A stretch of DNA of 64,000 nucleotides from Xestospongia bergquistia (GCA_963965975.1 OZ014419.1:4057677-4121676), one strand, 5' to 3'. Counted from the stretch's first letter, positions 23,234 through 36,957 are shown. Numbers and translations are program-made. The notes: generated by a model from the letters alone, not told the origin.

Positions 23234-25180
23234 TTAACTTTCATATTGTAACTTTGTGTGGTATATTTCAAAGCATGGATGAATGTGTAGTGGTGTTTTG
23301 CAGATTTTACACTGAAATTGTGTCTGGGATCTTTTTTCCGTTTAGCTTGGCAAACTTCACACTGTGGGCGACCTCCAGATGGTGTCTCCTTTCTAACTGG
23401 CTCAGTAAGTGTTTTCTCACTTAGCCTCATAGGGACAACTCTTGTTGGTGCTACATGTCTCCTATCAACAAGATGCTTATGGCCTTCTAAGAGACTTGCT
23501 ACTAAGGAGAGATGAAAGTCTAATTGAGTAAGAGTTTTCTCAGACACAGTATTGTACAAGATGCTGGCATTTACAATAGCTAGGTGAAGTAAATGAAACA
23601 ATACTCTCTTCCACCACTTTCGAGATCTGTGAGAATATCTGTAATATAGTACCTGACTTATCAACACCTCCCATATACAAGTTGTAATCATCTATCATGA
23701 CTGGTTTTTGCACTGTCTCAACTTCTTCAGTAACTGTTCTGGTTCTATGTCGTTTTTCCATCATATCACCTGTGTGAAAGGTAGATATCATGTGTACCAT
23801 TCTCTTGTTCTTCCACTTCAAACATATTATGTTACCATCATCAGTGATATCACTGTATACTTCAACTATACAATGGTAAGGTAATTGATTGTTTAATATG
23901 TTTTTATTATTACCTTTAGCTAAACTGGTTGACTTAAATGTCTCACTAAGTCCCTTCCTATCCTTTCTAATTGTTCCATGTGTGTTTATGTTTTAAATCT
24001 AAGAAAAGGGTAGGTGATGAGTAGTAATTATCAGTGTACACTCTGTAACCCATATTAGAGAGAGGTAATACTAGTTCCATGACTACTCAGTAAGCAAAGC
24101 CCTTTCTCAACTGAGCCATCATTTTCTTTCCCTAGTAACATCTTGTTAATTGGAAGGTATGTAATAATTTACCTATATATAACTTGAAATTGTACACATA
24201 ACCATTTTATTGCATCAGCTAATACCCATGCTTGATTTTTTAAAGGTATATACTGAATCCATAAAAGCCTGCCTTTATAATCTATTATGCTCTCATCAAC
24301 AGATAGTTCCTGACTAGGGATGTACACAGACTGGAAGGCTTTTACCACTAAATCAAGGAATGGCCTTAATTTGTAAATCTTATCACAGTCATGACTGGTA
24401 CGATTGGGCTGCTTCTCTACATCATTGAAATGGAAAAACTTCATTAACCGTTCAAATCTTCTTCCAGACATAATGGCACTGAAACTTTCATTATAAAATG
24501 GCAACTTGGTATTCCAGTAAGATCTGCTACACATAAATCGTTACATAAACTTAGATGTAATTATATATAAGCATATGTTTATATGTATTACGTGTAAACA
24601 ATAATAAAAATTAACGTTACTGTAGGGAACTCCATTATTCCCATGGTGATAATAATAGCCAGTAATTGATCTACTTTTTCTCTTTGTATATGAGTTCTTA
24701 TTCATTCATGTCCACATGCTTTTGGATGTTCATTCACATGCGCTTCAGATGATGTAAGGATTTGTTTAACTGTCTATAGATTAATTTTTTTACTTTTGAT
24801 GTGTAAGGAAAAGGTTGAAGAAGTCCACTGGTAACTTCCTACTCATGTCAACAGTTAGACCAGGTGTAGCAGTAAATGAATGTACTGAGGAGAGAAAGGA
24901 AACAAGAGGAATAAAATAGTTAATTATTTATTTATGTATTATGTATACATACTTGTGTGGGTGGTAAAAGTACTAGGAGTGGCTGAATTAGGTGGAGCAC
25001 TGGAACAGAAGAAGTACTGGTGTTAATTAGGAAAGCTGATGCTGTGTTCTGTTAAAGACTTCATCTTCGCTGGCAGAATCGTCAATGTAACCATCGAAGT
25101 CACTATCTGAATCATTGCTTGGCATATGATCAAAATAGTTTAAAATGAACTCTGGATCATGATATATATCTATGTACTAC
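23234..25180 (-). mobile_element. piggyBac-type transposase gene, nearly full length but frame-broken
   Basis: In minus-strand order: an acidic N-terminus (SNDSDSDFDGYIDDSASEDE, about 25115-25060), then TPGLTVDMSRKLPVDFFNLF and LLAIIITMGIMEFPTV, typical of the piggyBac N-terminal domain. Next is MSGRRFERLMKFFHFND, then the core. The three acidic catalytic positions seem to be present: SVDESIIDYKGR (about 24290), GYRVYTDNYYSS (about 24050) and YNLYMGGVDKS (about 23665). RKWWKRVLFHLLHLAIVNAS follows, then a C-terminal Cys/His region ending near YHTKLQYES and TAA at 23234-23236. Several frameshifts and stops separate the pieces, so it cannot be translated as one protein. Terminal inverted repeats were not identified. 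Confidence 0.8.
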
Positions 25181-25395
25181 CTAAATTGGGTGACAGAATG
25201 AAGGTATACAATGTACTTAAGACTGCAATTAGGCAGGAAAATGTATAGCTGTTTGTCAAATGTGTGATAGTTGTTCATCAAAATTTATATAGGATAAACT
25301 TTCTATTGAGACAAACCCATTTCACTATCATGTGAAGACATTACTGTTTTCCAACTTACAAATTCAAAGGTTTGTTCATTACTTATGGTAGTTAA

Positions 25396-25785
25396 TAGTT
25401 TGGTGTTACAGCCCCTTTATTTAGAGAGGAAGGGTCTGGAAACAACCACATATAGAACTCATACAGCCTGCAAAATTTTGTAAATAACTTATGAGGTCTT
25501 CCTTTTCACTTAATGTCTATTCCACATGAGTCAACGGTGGCTAGTAATGTCCATGTAGCTGCTTAAAACTGCTCTTGAAGTAGTGTGTGATGTGAGGCAT
25601 TGCTATATACCCAATAAAAAAGGTCTGTACTTCTATTCAAATAATTGTCACTACCTCCAAGACATTTTGTATTTTTCATTCTCTTGTTCAGGCTTAAGTA
25701 TGCTCTAGCTACATTCACATTCTTGGTGTGCTTGTTCCCAGACCCTTTCTCTCTAAGTGAAGGGATGGCAACACCAGACTAGTAT
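25396..25785. mobile_element. Small TTAA-flanked inverted-repeat element (MITE-like)
   Basis: The first ~45 bases of this segment (25396-25442) and the reverse complement of its last ~45 (25739-25785) match well, sharing TTTAGAGAG-type and AAGGGTCTGG words and a TGGTGTT start. TTAA lies directly outside both ends (25392-25395 and 25786-25789), which is the target of piggyBac and Kolobok elements. It has no coding frame. It lies within 250 bases of the piggyBac remnant but its ends could not be tied to that element. Confidence 0.6.
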
Positions 25786-25789
25786 TTAA

Positions 25790-28390
25790 CCATCCTAGCA
25801 TAAGGAAAAGAAAACCTTCAGCTTTAAGTAGATATTCTATTCCTTCTTGTTGAAGTTATTGTGGGTAACACATAATGTATTGTACTTTATTGTATATATT
25901 ATTATAGTGTGGAACTCTTATAACTGAGGATATAGACAAATAAAAAGATCATCCTCACATATTACAATTTGTGGACTCTAATTATGAGCTATTGTCACAA
26001 AACTTTCTTGCAATTAAACAAGATATCATACAATAATGTAAAGACATGACTGATGTCATTGAATAGTGATTATAACTTTAACATCTCCCATATTTTAATA
26101 ATAAAGGACTTTTTATACTTTATTCAACACAAAATCCAGGATTTGGGACAATTCATAATTTTTTCATGGTTTGAGTTTCATTTTGACATATCTCTGTCCT
26201 ATTTGTGAATACAATAGTTGAAAATGGAAACATACTTGTACTAATTAATAATTGTTGGGCGGTTGAGCTACCAAAAATGGCTGCTACTGATTTGTGACGT
26301 CTTTTAAAGTCACGTTATAGGTATCAGAGTTGATAAATTTATTTTTCATTTTAATAAAGAAATGAATTTTCTTTCAAATTGAGAAGACTTCAAATTATAC
26401 TATTTAAGTGTTCATTAAATACATAATCTTTTCTATAAATTTTAACATCCTTCACAAAACAAACTATGTGGTTAAGTATATTATATATCACACTGATGTT
26501 TTAATGTTGAAGTAACAAATTCCAATAATATCTTTATTTTATTAATAAGTAAAGCATTAAAAATGAAACGACAAGTTTGATTTACTTGGTCAAGTAAGTT
26601 TATGAATGTACTGGTGAGTTATAATTCAGATTAGACCCTCTGTTATAAGTCTTACATGACATTGCAATATTACTGAATGTAATAATGTATATGTCCTTCT
26701 AATTTGTGTCAAAATGAGAGGTTAAATAAGTTATAAGTTGAACAGAATCAGACTTCATTATTCACATAAGAAGTTATACATTTTAGTGACTATATCAGAA
26801 TCAATAGTTTTATGTCCTTTACTTAGACTAAATATTTGCTACACTTCTACAGTAATGTCAGCTTTTAATGTTAAAGTCAATGCAGTGTCATTTCAGGTGT
26901 CACCATTTCCTTAACCTAATCATTTCATAAATATGGGTTTGGTCAGTTTAATAACTTATTTCCACTACTGACACAACACAAGTTATATCATCAGATCTAA
27001 TAAAAAGTTGTAGATATAAAAATCATTATGAAATTAATGTAAACTGTTAAATTAACACATTGATTTCTGTCTTGGTACTAATTATTTCTTCCACTCTTTT
27101 AGTTTCAATCATTTTAATAATTTACACATTCACTTCCATAAACCACCCCATACCTCTACATACATCACTAAATATACCAGAAGCAATATGTTCTGTTATG
27201 GATATTACTAATACAGATATACAGAAATCAGCTAAAAACTCAACATAATTAGTGTCAGTAATAAAGACAGTAATAAAATGTATACTAACATTATATATAG
27301 TATGTACAATATTAGAGTCAAGGAGTTATCTCATCTGTATGAATCACTATTTTACTTGTCCAACATTTACTAGATTGATCATATGAAAGAAGTTCCTAAA
27401 CAAACAGATATACTTCACAATCTTTATCATACAACTAAAGTATTGGACAATTATTATGTATTGTATTTGTTATTAGCTAATTACTGAATCATTGTAATTG
27501 GTATAATGAAAATATTAGGACCCTTTGAATAGTGATAAGGTACAAAAATTTTAAATAATTTGCTATACAATAGCACTTTGTAATGAAATATAATCAAGTA
27601 CTCCACATGAGCAAGTAATAATTAATGTGACAATATCTTGTATCCATAATTACAATATTAAGGAATGATATTCATAGATACTACACTACAGCTGTTACAA
27701 AATTGTACAACTCTGTATAATTATTATAGTATAATAAACAGCTCTACAAATGTCACGAAATCACACAAATAAAATAGATTATGGTAACTGTGAAGTAGAC
27801 ATGTTTCAGAATACACCTATGTTTTCATATATATTGTAATGTTGAAGACCACCTTTTATGGAGTACTTCCTTCATATGTAAGTGATCTAAATTAGAAAGG
27901 ATTTTGCTATTTCATAATTTAGACAGCCAATTCTGTCACTACAACTCTTACAACTATTAATAAAAAGATCATGACTTAAGTGCACTGCATAAAGTGATGA
28001 TTAGCCTTTTGTTGCCTAGCAATAGATAATAAACACCCACCTTTTAGTTTTGTTTGAAGTATCTCTTTGAAGATGCTGTTGTCTCCACTAACTTTTGTTT
28101 TCATTAAATTTCTTTCAGGTTTATTTACTGTATGAAGAGAAATCCTCTTCTCTGTAGTCTACATGTACAATAGAATAGTAGGACTCAATATCAACATTGT
28201 AGTCCTGAATGTTTAATAAGTGATTTGACTATTATATTTGGTATAAAAGAGGCTCTAACTCCTAATAAACACATAGTAGTCAATATTAACTAAACAATAA
28301 CATTTTAACTAACACAATACTAATTACAAGCCTGAGTACGACATTACTCCATACCTGGCTATATGGAATTCTCCTGATGAATACAACCAA
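25790..28390. other. Non-coding AT-rich stretch
   Basis: No exon, element end or RNA gene is supported. A 62-codon frame at 27060-27248 has a hydrophobic start but no other support. Confidence 0.4.
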
Positions 28391-28394
28391 CACT

Positions 28395-29655
28395 ATCTGT
28401 TTTGTTTCATGTTATTTCTGAATGGAAGCACCATATACACATTGTAATAACCTTGAACAGATTCCTACATTATAATAATAACTATTAAAGATAATTTCAA
28501 ACTTAATTTACCAGTAATAACTGTTTCTTAAACATGGTGTTATTTCTGGGTGGAGATACCACACCAACTAAGTAATAGACTTGAACACATTCATATACTA
28601 CAAAAAAGACTATTAGATAAACTTAAAACCTCAAGTTACCAGCAATAACAGTTCCTTGCACATTATCTGTTAATTCTGGATGGAGATACAAAACTAACAT
28701 TGCAATAGCCTCGACCACATTACCATATTAAAATAATGACTATTATACACAACACCAAACTTGAAGTTACCAGCAACAGCTGGGTGGAGAGTGGAGACAA
28801 CACATCCACTTTGGAATAGCCTCAAAAACCTTCATATATTCTATTATAGACAACATCAAACCTTAAGTTACCAGCAGTAGCTGATTTTCTCAAACACTTT
28901 CTAATATTTTTGGGTGAAAACACCACACCCACTTTGGAATAGACTTGACCACATTCCTATATTAAAAAATGTCTATTACTGAAAACATCAAACCTTAAGA
29001 TACCTGCAACTAATGTTTCATTTAAAATTTCTATTATTTCAGGGTGGAGACACCACATCCAATTTGTAATAGCCTCGATTACATTCCTATATTATCAAAA
29101 ATGATTATTTTAGACAAAACTTAACTTACAAGCAATAACCCTTTCTTCAACTTTTCTTAATTCTGGTGGATACACCACACCCACATTGAAATAGCTTCAA
29201 CCACATTCCTATATTTTAAAATGTCTATTATCGACAACATCAAAACTTAAGCCACCAGCAATAACTGTTTCCAAAACATTTTCTCTTATTTCTGGGTGGA
29301 CTACCAGAGCCATTGTGTAATAGATTCAAGGACATTCCTATATCACCAAAAATGACTATTACAGACATTATCAAAACTTAAGTTACCAGCTATAACTGCT
29401 TCTTTAACTTTTTCTGTTATTTCTAGGTGAAGACGATGCACCCTCTTTGGAATAGCCTTGACTCATCCTTATATTAAAAATGACCATTATGGAGAACTTT
29501 AGACATTAACATACCAGAAATAAAAATTTCTCAAACATTTTCAGTTATTTCCAGGTAGAGACACTGCATTCATTTTAGAATAGCTTCAATTCCATTCTAT
29601 ATTATATATATGACTATTATAGACAACATCAAATGTTAAGTTACCAGCAGTAACA
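28395..29655. repeat. Tandem satellite, ~127-bp unit, about ten copies
   Basis: Successive units begin with variants of ACCAGCAATAACTG at about 28510, 28638, 28769, 28870, 29002, 29128, 29254, 29385, 29513 and 29643, with a partial copy before the first. Each unit also carries TTATTTCTGGGTGGAGACACC and a CACATTCCTATATTAAAAATG-like stretch followed by GACTATTA. Copies are clearly diverged from one another. There is no coding frame. The array is unrelated in sequence to the arrays at the right of the window. Confidence 0.8.
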
Positions 29656-32600
29656 GAAGAACATGGACTACATGTTATAGAATGAGTACAGTAGTTTACA
29701 TTAACACAGTTACTGAGTCATTTCATCACCTTTTGAAGGTAGCAAGTATACTTTAACAACAAACAAAATCATCGTGTTAATTGGATAATCTGTGTTCTTT
29801 GAATTACATGTAATTTTGTTTACGAACAGCTGCAAAGATGGAAAGGACATGACAACACACAGAAAAAGTAAAATTCATAAAGCTACAAAGCTACAATGTA
29901 GTTTCATGTACAATATCCACTTTTACAATCAACCAATGACAAAACATGGAGAATCCAGTCTCTTAATAAAAAAGACACTTCATTCTCAACAAACTATTGT
30001 AAAAATTTTTTGTGTAAGCTTCATTCCTTAATGTGTCATGTGTGTGTACACATGTACATGTATGGATACAACGTTACATTACATAAAGTGTAAGTATATA
30101 AACTTTCTTCATATGTCAATCAACAAACAAGAGGAACAGGAGAACACATGCAAAGAAGAAAACTAAACTTGAGAACGATAATGGTGATTATGAAAAGAAA
30201 TATGAACAAGACACAATAGAAAATTAACACATGAACAAAGCATGGAGTATAACTAACAATGAATGTGAAAAAAAGATGTGATAATAACAAGTGGATACTT
30301 GATAGCAGTGGGTTTAACACATATCAATATTTCTCTCATGTACTACAATCTGATTCATTCTCAGACCTCACTACATGTAAAAGCAAAAACATATTTAGAA
30401 ACTTCTCTCCTTGATACAATCTAACAATTACATTGATGTACTGACAACAGTAAAAGAATATATAAAAACAAGTATTTCAGTAGTTGAATTGAAACACATT
30501 TATTCTGAAAACAAAGAAATTTCAGGCCTACAATATATGTCTCACCTAATTCTAATTATTCAAAACAACATAGATTTTCACAACAAAGAAAAAGAAAAAA
30601 ACAACAAACAAACAATGGGCAAAACCAACAATGGATAAACAGGAGAAAGCAAAGTCATAAATGATAAACACAGACATTAAATTATGTGGTGCATGTTGAT
30701 GAGAGGAAGACAATAATCATTATATTGACATACTTTGAATTAATTGTGATTATTGTGGACTGTGGGTTCATATTCTCTTGTCAAAGATGACAACATATTG
30801 ACCTGTCAATATTGTTAATAACATTATAATATACATATATGTACAATAATCCAGTTGATTGAAAAATTATTGTGATTAAATTTTTAACAATTTTAAGTAA
30901 ATTAAATCATAGATGCAATGATTAAAATTACAAAGGCCATTGACAAAACTCTGTCACAACTAATCATGTCTTGCTACCTTACCTAAGTGAGACATGTTAA
31001 CAGAATCACCTAGAGATAAAGTGTCACAGTGTCGTATCCTTAGTTAGTGAAGAAACAAGAAAATATAATTAAATTAGATCGAAGGTGTGGTCCTCTCCGC
31101 CCATTATGCAATCAATGTCAGCAAAAACAATGGGTTGATTACTTTGAAGATTTTTTAATAGATTAAAAATATATTTGTCAATATAATAAGATATTAATGA
31201 TAATAATGAATCAAAGGCTGTGACTTCTCAGATTTAAATAAAAATAATTTAGACAAACTTTGAAAGTATTTATGGCTACAGGAGAGTATTTGGAGCTCAA
31301 ATATTCTGCAGAAAATCAGAAAGCCTCACTTTGAATTCCAAAGTATTTTTAAAAAGAAGAATGAATAGACCATAACTCTAATTTTATGTAAGTAATTTGT
31401 ACTTATGTCAACTTTTAGTATGCATGTTAACATCTCTTTGTTCATTATAGTAGTTGTTGTTACATCTAATGCTAATAATAGTTGTTCATTAAAATTATTA
31501 GATATTTACAGTTTTAAACAATGTTTTTTTTAATTGTGAAGTATCCCACAAAATATTGTGATGTTTCACAGTTCACACTAAAAACAATATCATAAAAAAT
31601 AAATGTTGTCACGAATCATTTTAATAGCAAAGAATGCTTAGCCGTCAGCAATAATGTAACTTGTTAACAAAACTAACATTATCTGCCAAGTAATTAAGGA
31701 AAACAAAGACTTCATATAGTAACTGTTAATGTACATAACATTTGCAAAGTATTATGTGAATTTTATAGACCTAAGTTGATTGGAAAATTAATGTGTACTG
31801 ACGCTAGTAGACATTATTGTTTATAATAAACAAAAGCCAATATCAAATGTATTCCAAAAACTGAAATATACTATTATAAAAGAGGAGTCATGATGTTTAC
31901 TTGCTGATTATGACATGACAGTACCATGTAGTTCGTGTTACAACTCATGACTATTACATAACTATATAAATGGAATTTAGACTTATAATATGTAACTAGT
32001 TATCACTTGGACTATTAACAAAATTTCATTAATTGACTCCTAATGCAAGCTAATATCTTTAACTTTGTAATATATTGTGATTGTACCTCATTTATAATGT
32101 AATTGTTTTAGATGTATCTTTTGTAAGGTTAAATTTCTAAGTTTACTTGAAAAAAGGTGCCTAACATAGGTGACAATATTTTAAGTATTAGTATTTATTC
32201 CTTAGTCCTAGACTCTAATGTGTTTCTCTTAATTTACATTTTTCTTTATTCTGTTTCATATTTAAATGTTGCTGTTACAATTTCATTTGCATGGAGACAT
32301 ACTTTCCAAGATTACTTTTACTCAATTTGCACTTTCCAATGAAAAAAATATTATTGTGAACTTAACCAATAACACGCCTACAAACTTATGAAATTATTAA
32401 AATGTCAAAGACAACATTCTTAATTAATTATTAAAGTTACTAATAGCTAAATAATAAAAAAAGAATCAGATGCATATGTATCTGCAAAAGAGAAAAATGC
32501 TAATTATAGTCTAAATTGTGTTTTGTTTCTGCGACTTGAATAAATCATATCATATTAAAATATTAAAGAGACTGATCTTTGCTATAAATGATTGATCTTA

Positions 32601-33765
32601 CTTTGTAATAACTGGTTTGATAATAAATTTTTAACATTACGATTACAATTACTCATTAATGAAAACTTACTTTTGTTTCTAACATTTGTATTTGTGGTCT
32701 TTTTTCATATTTGAAACATAATAGAAATTGCAAAATGAAACATATAGAGAAGTCTATTAGTCTGTTTTTTTGCATTTCTTTGAGGACATCACAATGGTAA
32801 TATAGTTAATTTTCCAGTAACATACTCTAGTTTTACTTGTAATACATTTTTTTATCTTGCTAACATCATCTATCCAACTTTGTCAGATATAATAATTTTA
32901 AAAAGTTAATATCATGGTATCATTGAGTCAATTAATATCTTCAATTTTATTTTTTTTAAAATAGGTCAAATAGCAAAAAAAGAAAGTTTGAAAATACACT
33001 AAAATCAAAATACCTGATAATGCCTTCCCAAAAATACAATTGTAGCAAAGAATGAGTAATAATCATTAATAATGTTACTGTTGCTAAGAAAAGTAGAATT
33101 AATTATTATCTAAAGAAAGAGAGAAACATCTTATAATATTTGGTTAATTATAAACAAAATTTGTGTAAATAAAATATCATGCATTGTATAGATTTTATGT
33201 TGATGAGAATGTTTCTGCATACGTATAATAATACACATCACCTTCTTATAGTACGTTAGTCGAAAAACATGCAGTATCTATTGTTTTCATTAGAATTAAT
33301 TAATTTTATAAACTAATGAGCTTGTGATTATTGCTGAGCCATATCATATTAACTAAGTGAAATTAGGTGCAAAAACCTGAACCATTTATATTAATTATAA
33401 TATGAGTGTACACATTAGTTCATATTACAGCTCGTGTTCTTTACATACAAATATAAATTGGACTTCATTCATTTGACTAGTTACTAGTATGACTAAATGT
33501 AAGATACCAGTCATTGAAGAGAATATTTCACTTTTAATTCTAATTATAGTCTTAGCCTCAGGTTATAGTTATTGTTTCTTTAAAATGTATGAGGTGTAGT
33601 TCCTTCACCTACAAAGACAAATCGAGATTTTCTTAAATATGTTGGAACACTTCTTTACAATTAATTAGGATGATTATTATATTTATTATGCAAACAGTAA
33701 CAGTAACCAATTTTGTTGAATCTATTGATTGCAATAGTTACTGTCAACTAAATTACTTACCTTTT
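29656..33765. other. Non-coding AT-rich stretch
   Basis: There are only short frames with low-complexity composition, and no domain, splice pair or element end is convincing. TACATGTACATGTATG near 30045-30063 repeats the palindromic words seen at the left of the window. Confidence 0.4.
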
Positions 33766-34820
33766 TTAAATTTTTTGACGAATTTCAAGAGCAAGAGCTT
33801 TCTTCTGAAGAGGTCCCTCTACAATATCAAGAATATTTTCCCATGTAGCAGGAGTTGGTTCATTATCCAACAAGCTTTGTAATATTTTTGCCATCTTAAC
33901 TTTACTTGAAAGTGGAGAAGTGTACAAATGGTCAGTGGTGTCCACATCAACTCCCAGTAGATCACCAATCTCTTGCCATTTCCCAGAAATTGGACAAAGA
34001 AATTTCAATAATACATGCTTTTCAGGTTTTACAACTAAAAAGTAAATAGAGAAAACAAAGTCATAATGTGTAAGGCTAAACACAGAACAATGTGACCGAC
34101 TGGAATATAAATGTACTTCCTTTTTCTGACAATGCAAACAAACGTATCAGTCTAGTCACAGTCAATGTACAATAATAATTATTGGAGTTGAGAAAGACAT
34201 TATATTTATAACACATACATATATACAAAACGTATTACACTACCATATGAAACATAATTGTGCTAACCATTTTCCTTCTTCATTGTAGAAGTGTTTTTGA
34301 TCCAAGGTAGTTGTCTTGATCAATCAATACATTTCGTTGTCGTGCCATCTTTACAACAAGTCAGAATCTCTTTATTATCATTTAGATGACACAGATGGTC
34401 TGTAGGAGGGGACATTTGGAGCAAAGGAAGCATTTCTGGGGCCTTGAAAGAATCCATTTATACTGAAATTTCTTTACTACATCTTCAATTGCTTCAAAGA
34501 TGACCTCTTTGATGTCTAAGTATTTGACAGGAGGGCCAGAATAGTATACCTCCATCCAATAAATAGCATCAATAAGTAAAACTGCTCCTCCGTAACCAGC
34601 ACATGTTAAACGAATTGCAATACGATACTGCATATCACATTCAGATGGTCTATATATCTTGAACTTTGGCGAGATGGATCGTTTAAGCAGACACACAATC
34701 AAAGCAGGAAATAGACCTTGAGGAATTGACATTTTATCCCATGTCAAAACAAAACAATCGATACTTTTACTAAATGGATCTCTAATAATATCTAAACAAA
34801 AAATTGATGCCAATTCAACA
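33766..34820 (-). pseudogene. Truncated paralogue of the GTPase/COR/death-domain gene
   Basis: A death-domain exon (34034-33766, acceptor CTTTTTAG) reads GKWQEIGDLLGVDVDTTDHL and TPATWENILDIVEGPLQKKA, closely paralleling the exon at 5700-6025 and with the same intron phase. Upstream, a COR-like piece (34813-34280) reads FVLTWDKMSIPQGLFPALIV, GAVLLIDAIYWMEVYYSGPP and KFQYKWILSRPQKCFLCSKC, matching the 6.4-6.9 kb region. After a frameshift it gives HLCHLNDNKEILTCCKDG and then TGA where the paralogue has CGA (Arg). The GTPase half is absent: homology ends near 34813. It is a 5'-truncated, damaged copy. Confidence 0.75.
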
Positions 34821-34824
34821 TTGA

Positions 34825-35726
34825 TGATATCTATTATATTAAATTATTAAAATTATCTATAATAAACATATCTTATGATAGTGATTAATTAATGGCAAGG
34901 GATTCAAAAATATATTTACAAAAAGTAATACATACTACTATTACAATGTTACAAGGAGTATGACATAAAATAAATTAAGTTAGCACACTCGATTACTGCT
35001 TGTAACAATAGTGAGTTAACTACATTGTAAGTGACGTTAACTATAGTGACCACTGGCAGGAGAAATCAATTGTCATCACAACAGAGATGTCGGTATAGTT
35101 ATATAAAATGTTAGGATTGAAACAAACAGTAGTTTGTGAACATTCACTCATATTTCATGTTGTAAGAAGTCACTACAAAATCAGAAGAATCTATTATACC
35201 AGACTAACTATTCTCTCAAAACATATTTCTACAAGTAAGTAACAGTATCCTTGTATATTCACTATGTTAATACTTAGAATGTCAAACCATTTAACTTATA
35301 TCATGGAATAAACAGTGATGACATTGTCCATAATTATAATTAGAACTAGTGTTATAGTAAATACAGACATATCATTTATATTGTGTGATATGTTAACTTT
35401 TGAAAGGCGGAGATAATTTCATTCTAGCTTATATCTGGTATTACTAGCACCTCATATATTGTAGTAGTTGGTAATAGTTTTATGTATAAAAACAAATAGA
35501 CAGAGTTGAAGTGGTATGCTCTCATTGTTCTTGTTGTTTAATTTTGCATATCTGCTTCTCAACGATTGCTCTTGCATCTTTTTGAACCCAAAGCCATTTA
35601 CTGTCTTTGGAATTATCAGGATGTTGAAGTCAAAAACTAAAAAACTCATAATACCAGCAGGCTACTAGTGTCTGATTTCATAATATTGTTAAAAAGATCA
35701 TCATACCAAAATGATAAAACAGTCCA
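34825..35726. other. Non-coding spacer
   Basis: No gene is supported. The missing GTPase half of the truncated paralogue would be expected here but is not visible. Confidence 0.4.
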
Positions 35727-36957
35727 CTATATCATATTTCTAATAGGTGAAATTTGTGAGGAGTTGCATATTACTAGGTTTAAGCTATGTAATATGCATC
35801 CTTGGTAAATCGCATCAGGAGCAAATTTCTTAATATGGGCTTGTACACCTGATCTTGAAGAACTCATAGAGGCTGTAGTGTCATATGCTTGCCCACGACA
35901 TTTTGTTACATTGATTTCATGAAATATGCCATCCAAGTGACGAGGAACAGTTATATCCAGAAGGTAATCATTGGAACTGGGATTCTGAGTCTCGCAGTTA
36001 TGCAAATGGACTTCGACGCACTTTCTTTAAATTTGAGCACATAGTCCTCTTCTTGATTGTAAAAGAAGTTTTGAAACCATATCTTCAAATTGCTGAATGC
36101 CTTCAAGGAAGACTACAGGAAGTTTACTTTGGCTTTAAAAAGGTTGATGAAGTAACAGAGGCCTACAAGAGAATGAGAGAAGATGTATGTACTCAGTACA
36201 ATTCTGTTTACTCTAAAGCTCTCAAGCTGGCAGATGACATAGGGAGTAATGAGGACATGCCACGAATACTGAAGGGAAGACAAACAATCAGATCAAATCC
36301 TGATGTTACATCTCCAAAGGATTACTGAAAAGTAACAGTTACAATTCCCTTTCTTGACTCAATCGTTTCTGAGTTAGATGGTAGGTTTGCACCAGAAAAA
36401 ACAGGCACATTATGAGCTTTGCTCTTTTATTCCTGGAATCATCACTGAAAAGGATGAAAGTGATGTTAGTGACACAGCTGATCTCCTAGCTTCAAAATGG
36501 ACCCATCTGATGCCATCACCAGATAACTTTGAAAGTGAAAAGTATCAAAGAACCAAGATCAGTAACGAGTCTACTGAAATTAGATGCTGATTCCATTTTT
36601 TATCCAAATGTCAGGGAGCTTTTATGTATCCTGGCAGTTCTTCCAATAGGTAGTACAGAAGCAGAAAGATCATTTTCGTGCTTAAGACAGATTCACACAT
36701 GGTTGCAAACATCAATGACTTCTGACAGAGTTGGCAATTTAGGTGTAATAAGGATGCAAGGATTTAATTATGAAATAATTATAGAAAAATGTTGTGAACA
36801 ATTTAAATTAAGAAACCCTAGAAAAAGGACTTCTGATTCAGTTCTTTTCAATTGATTAATTATTGGCTTTATTAAAATTATTTATATTAAGTAATTCATG
36901 AGAAAGGGGGGGTGGAAATCCACCCTTACCACCCACCCTTGGATCAGCTCTTGCTGG
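35727..36957. mobile_element. hAT-type (ZMYM-like) transposase copy with an inverted internal segment
   Basis: On the minus strand, 36005-35727 encodes the RNase H-fold part: KCRGQAYDTTASMSSSRSGV then FAPDAIYQGCILHSLNLVIC, with the CRGQ-YD and CxxHxLNLV motifs of this hAT group. On the plus strand, 36053-36855 encodes the later part: LQGRLQEVYFGFKKVDEVTE, IPFLDSIVSELDGRF and the dimerisation region VLPIGSTEAERSFSCLRQIH. The parts are head-to-head, so a segment has been inverted. The plus-strand part also has stops and frame changes. A G/C-rich end (36905-36957) with CCACCCTTGGATC resembles the terminal repeat of this family. Confidence 0.7.

Noticed and set aside
28395..29655. CRISPR-like array
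   Set aside because: Whole units are similar to one another with no unique spacers, the period is ~127 bases, and the DNA is eukaryotic.
29792..32342. Small frames of 60-80 codons
   Set aside because: Composition follows the AT-rich background and no domain or neighbouring exon supports them.
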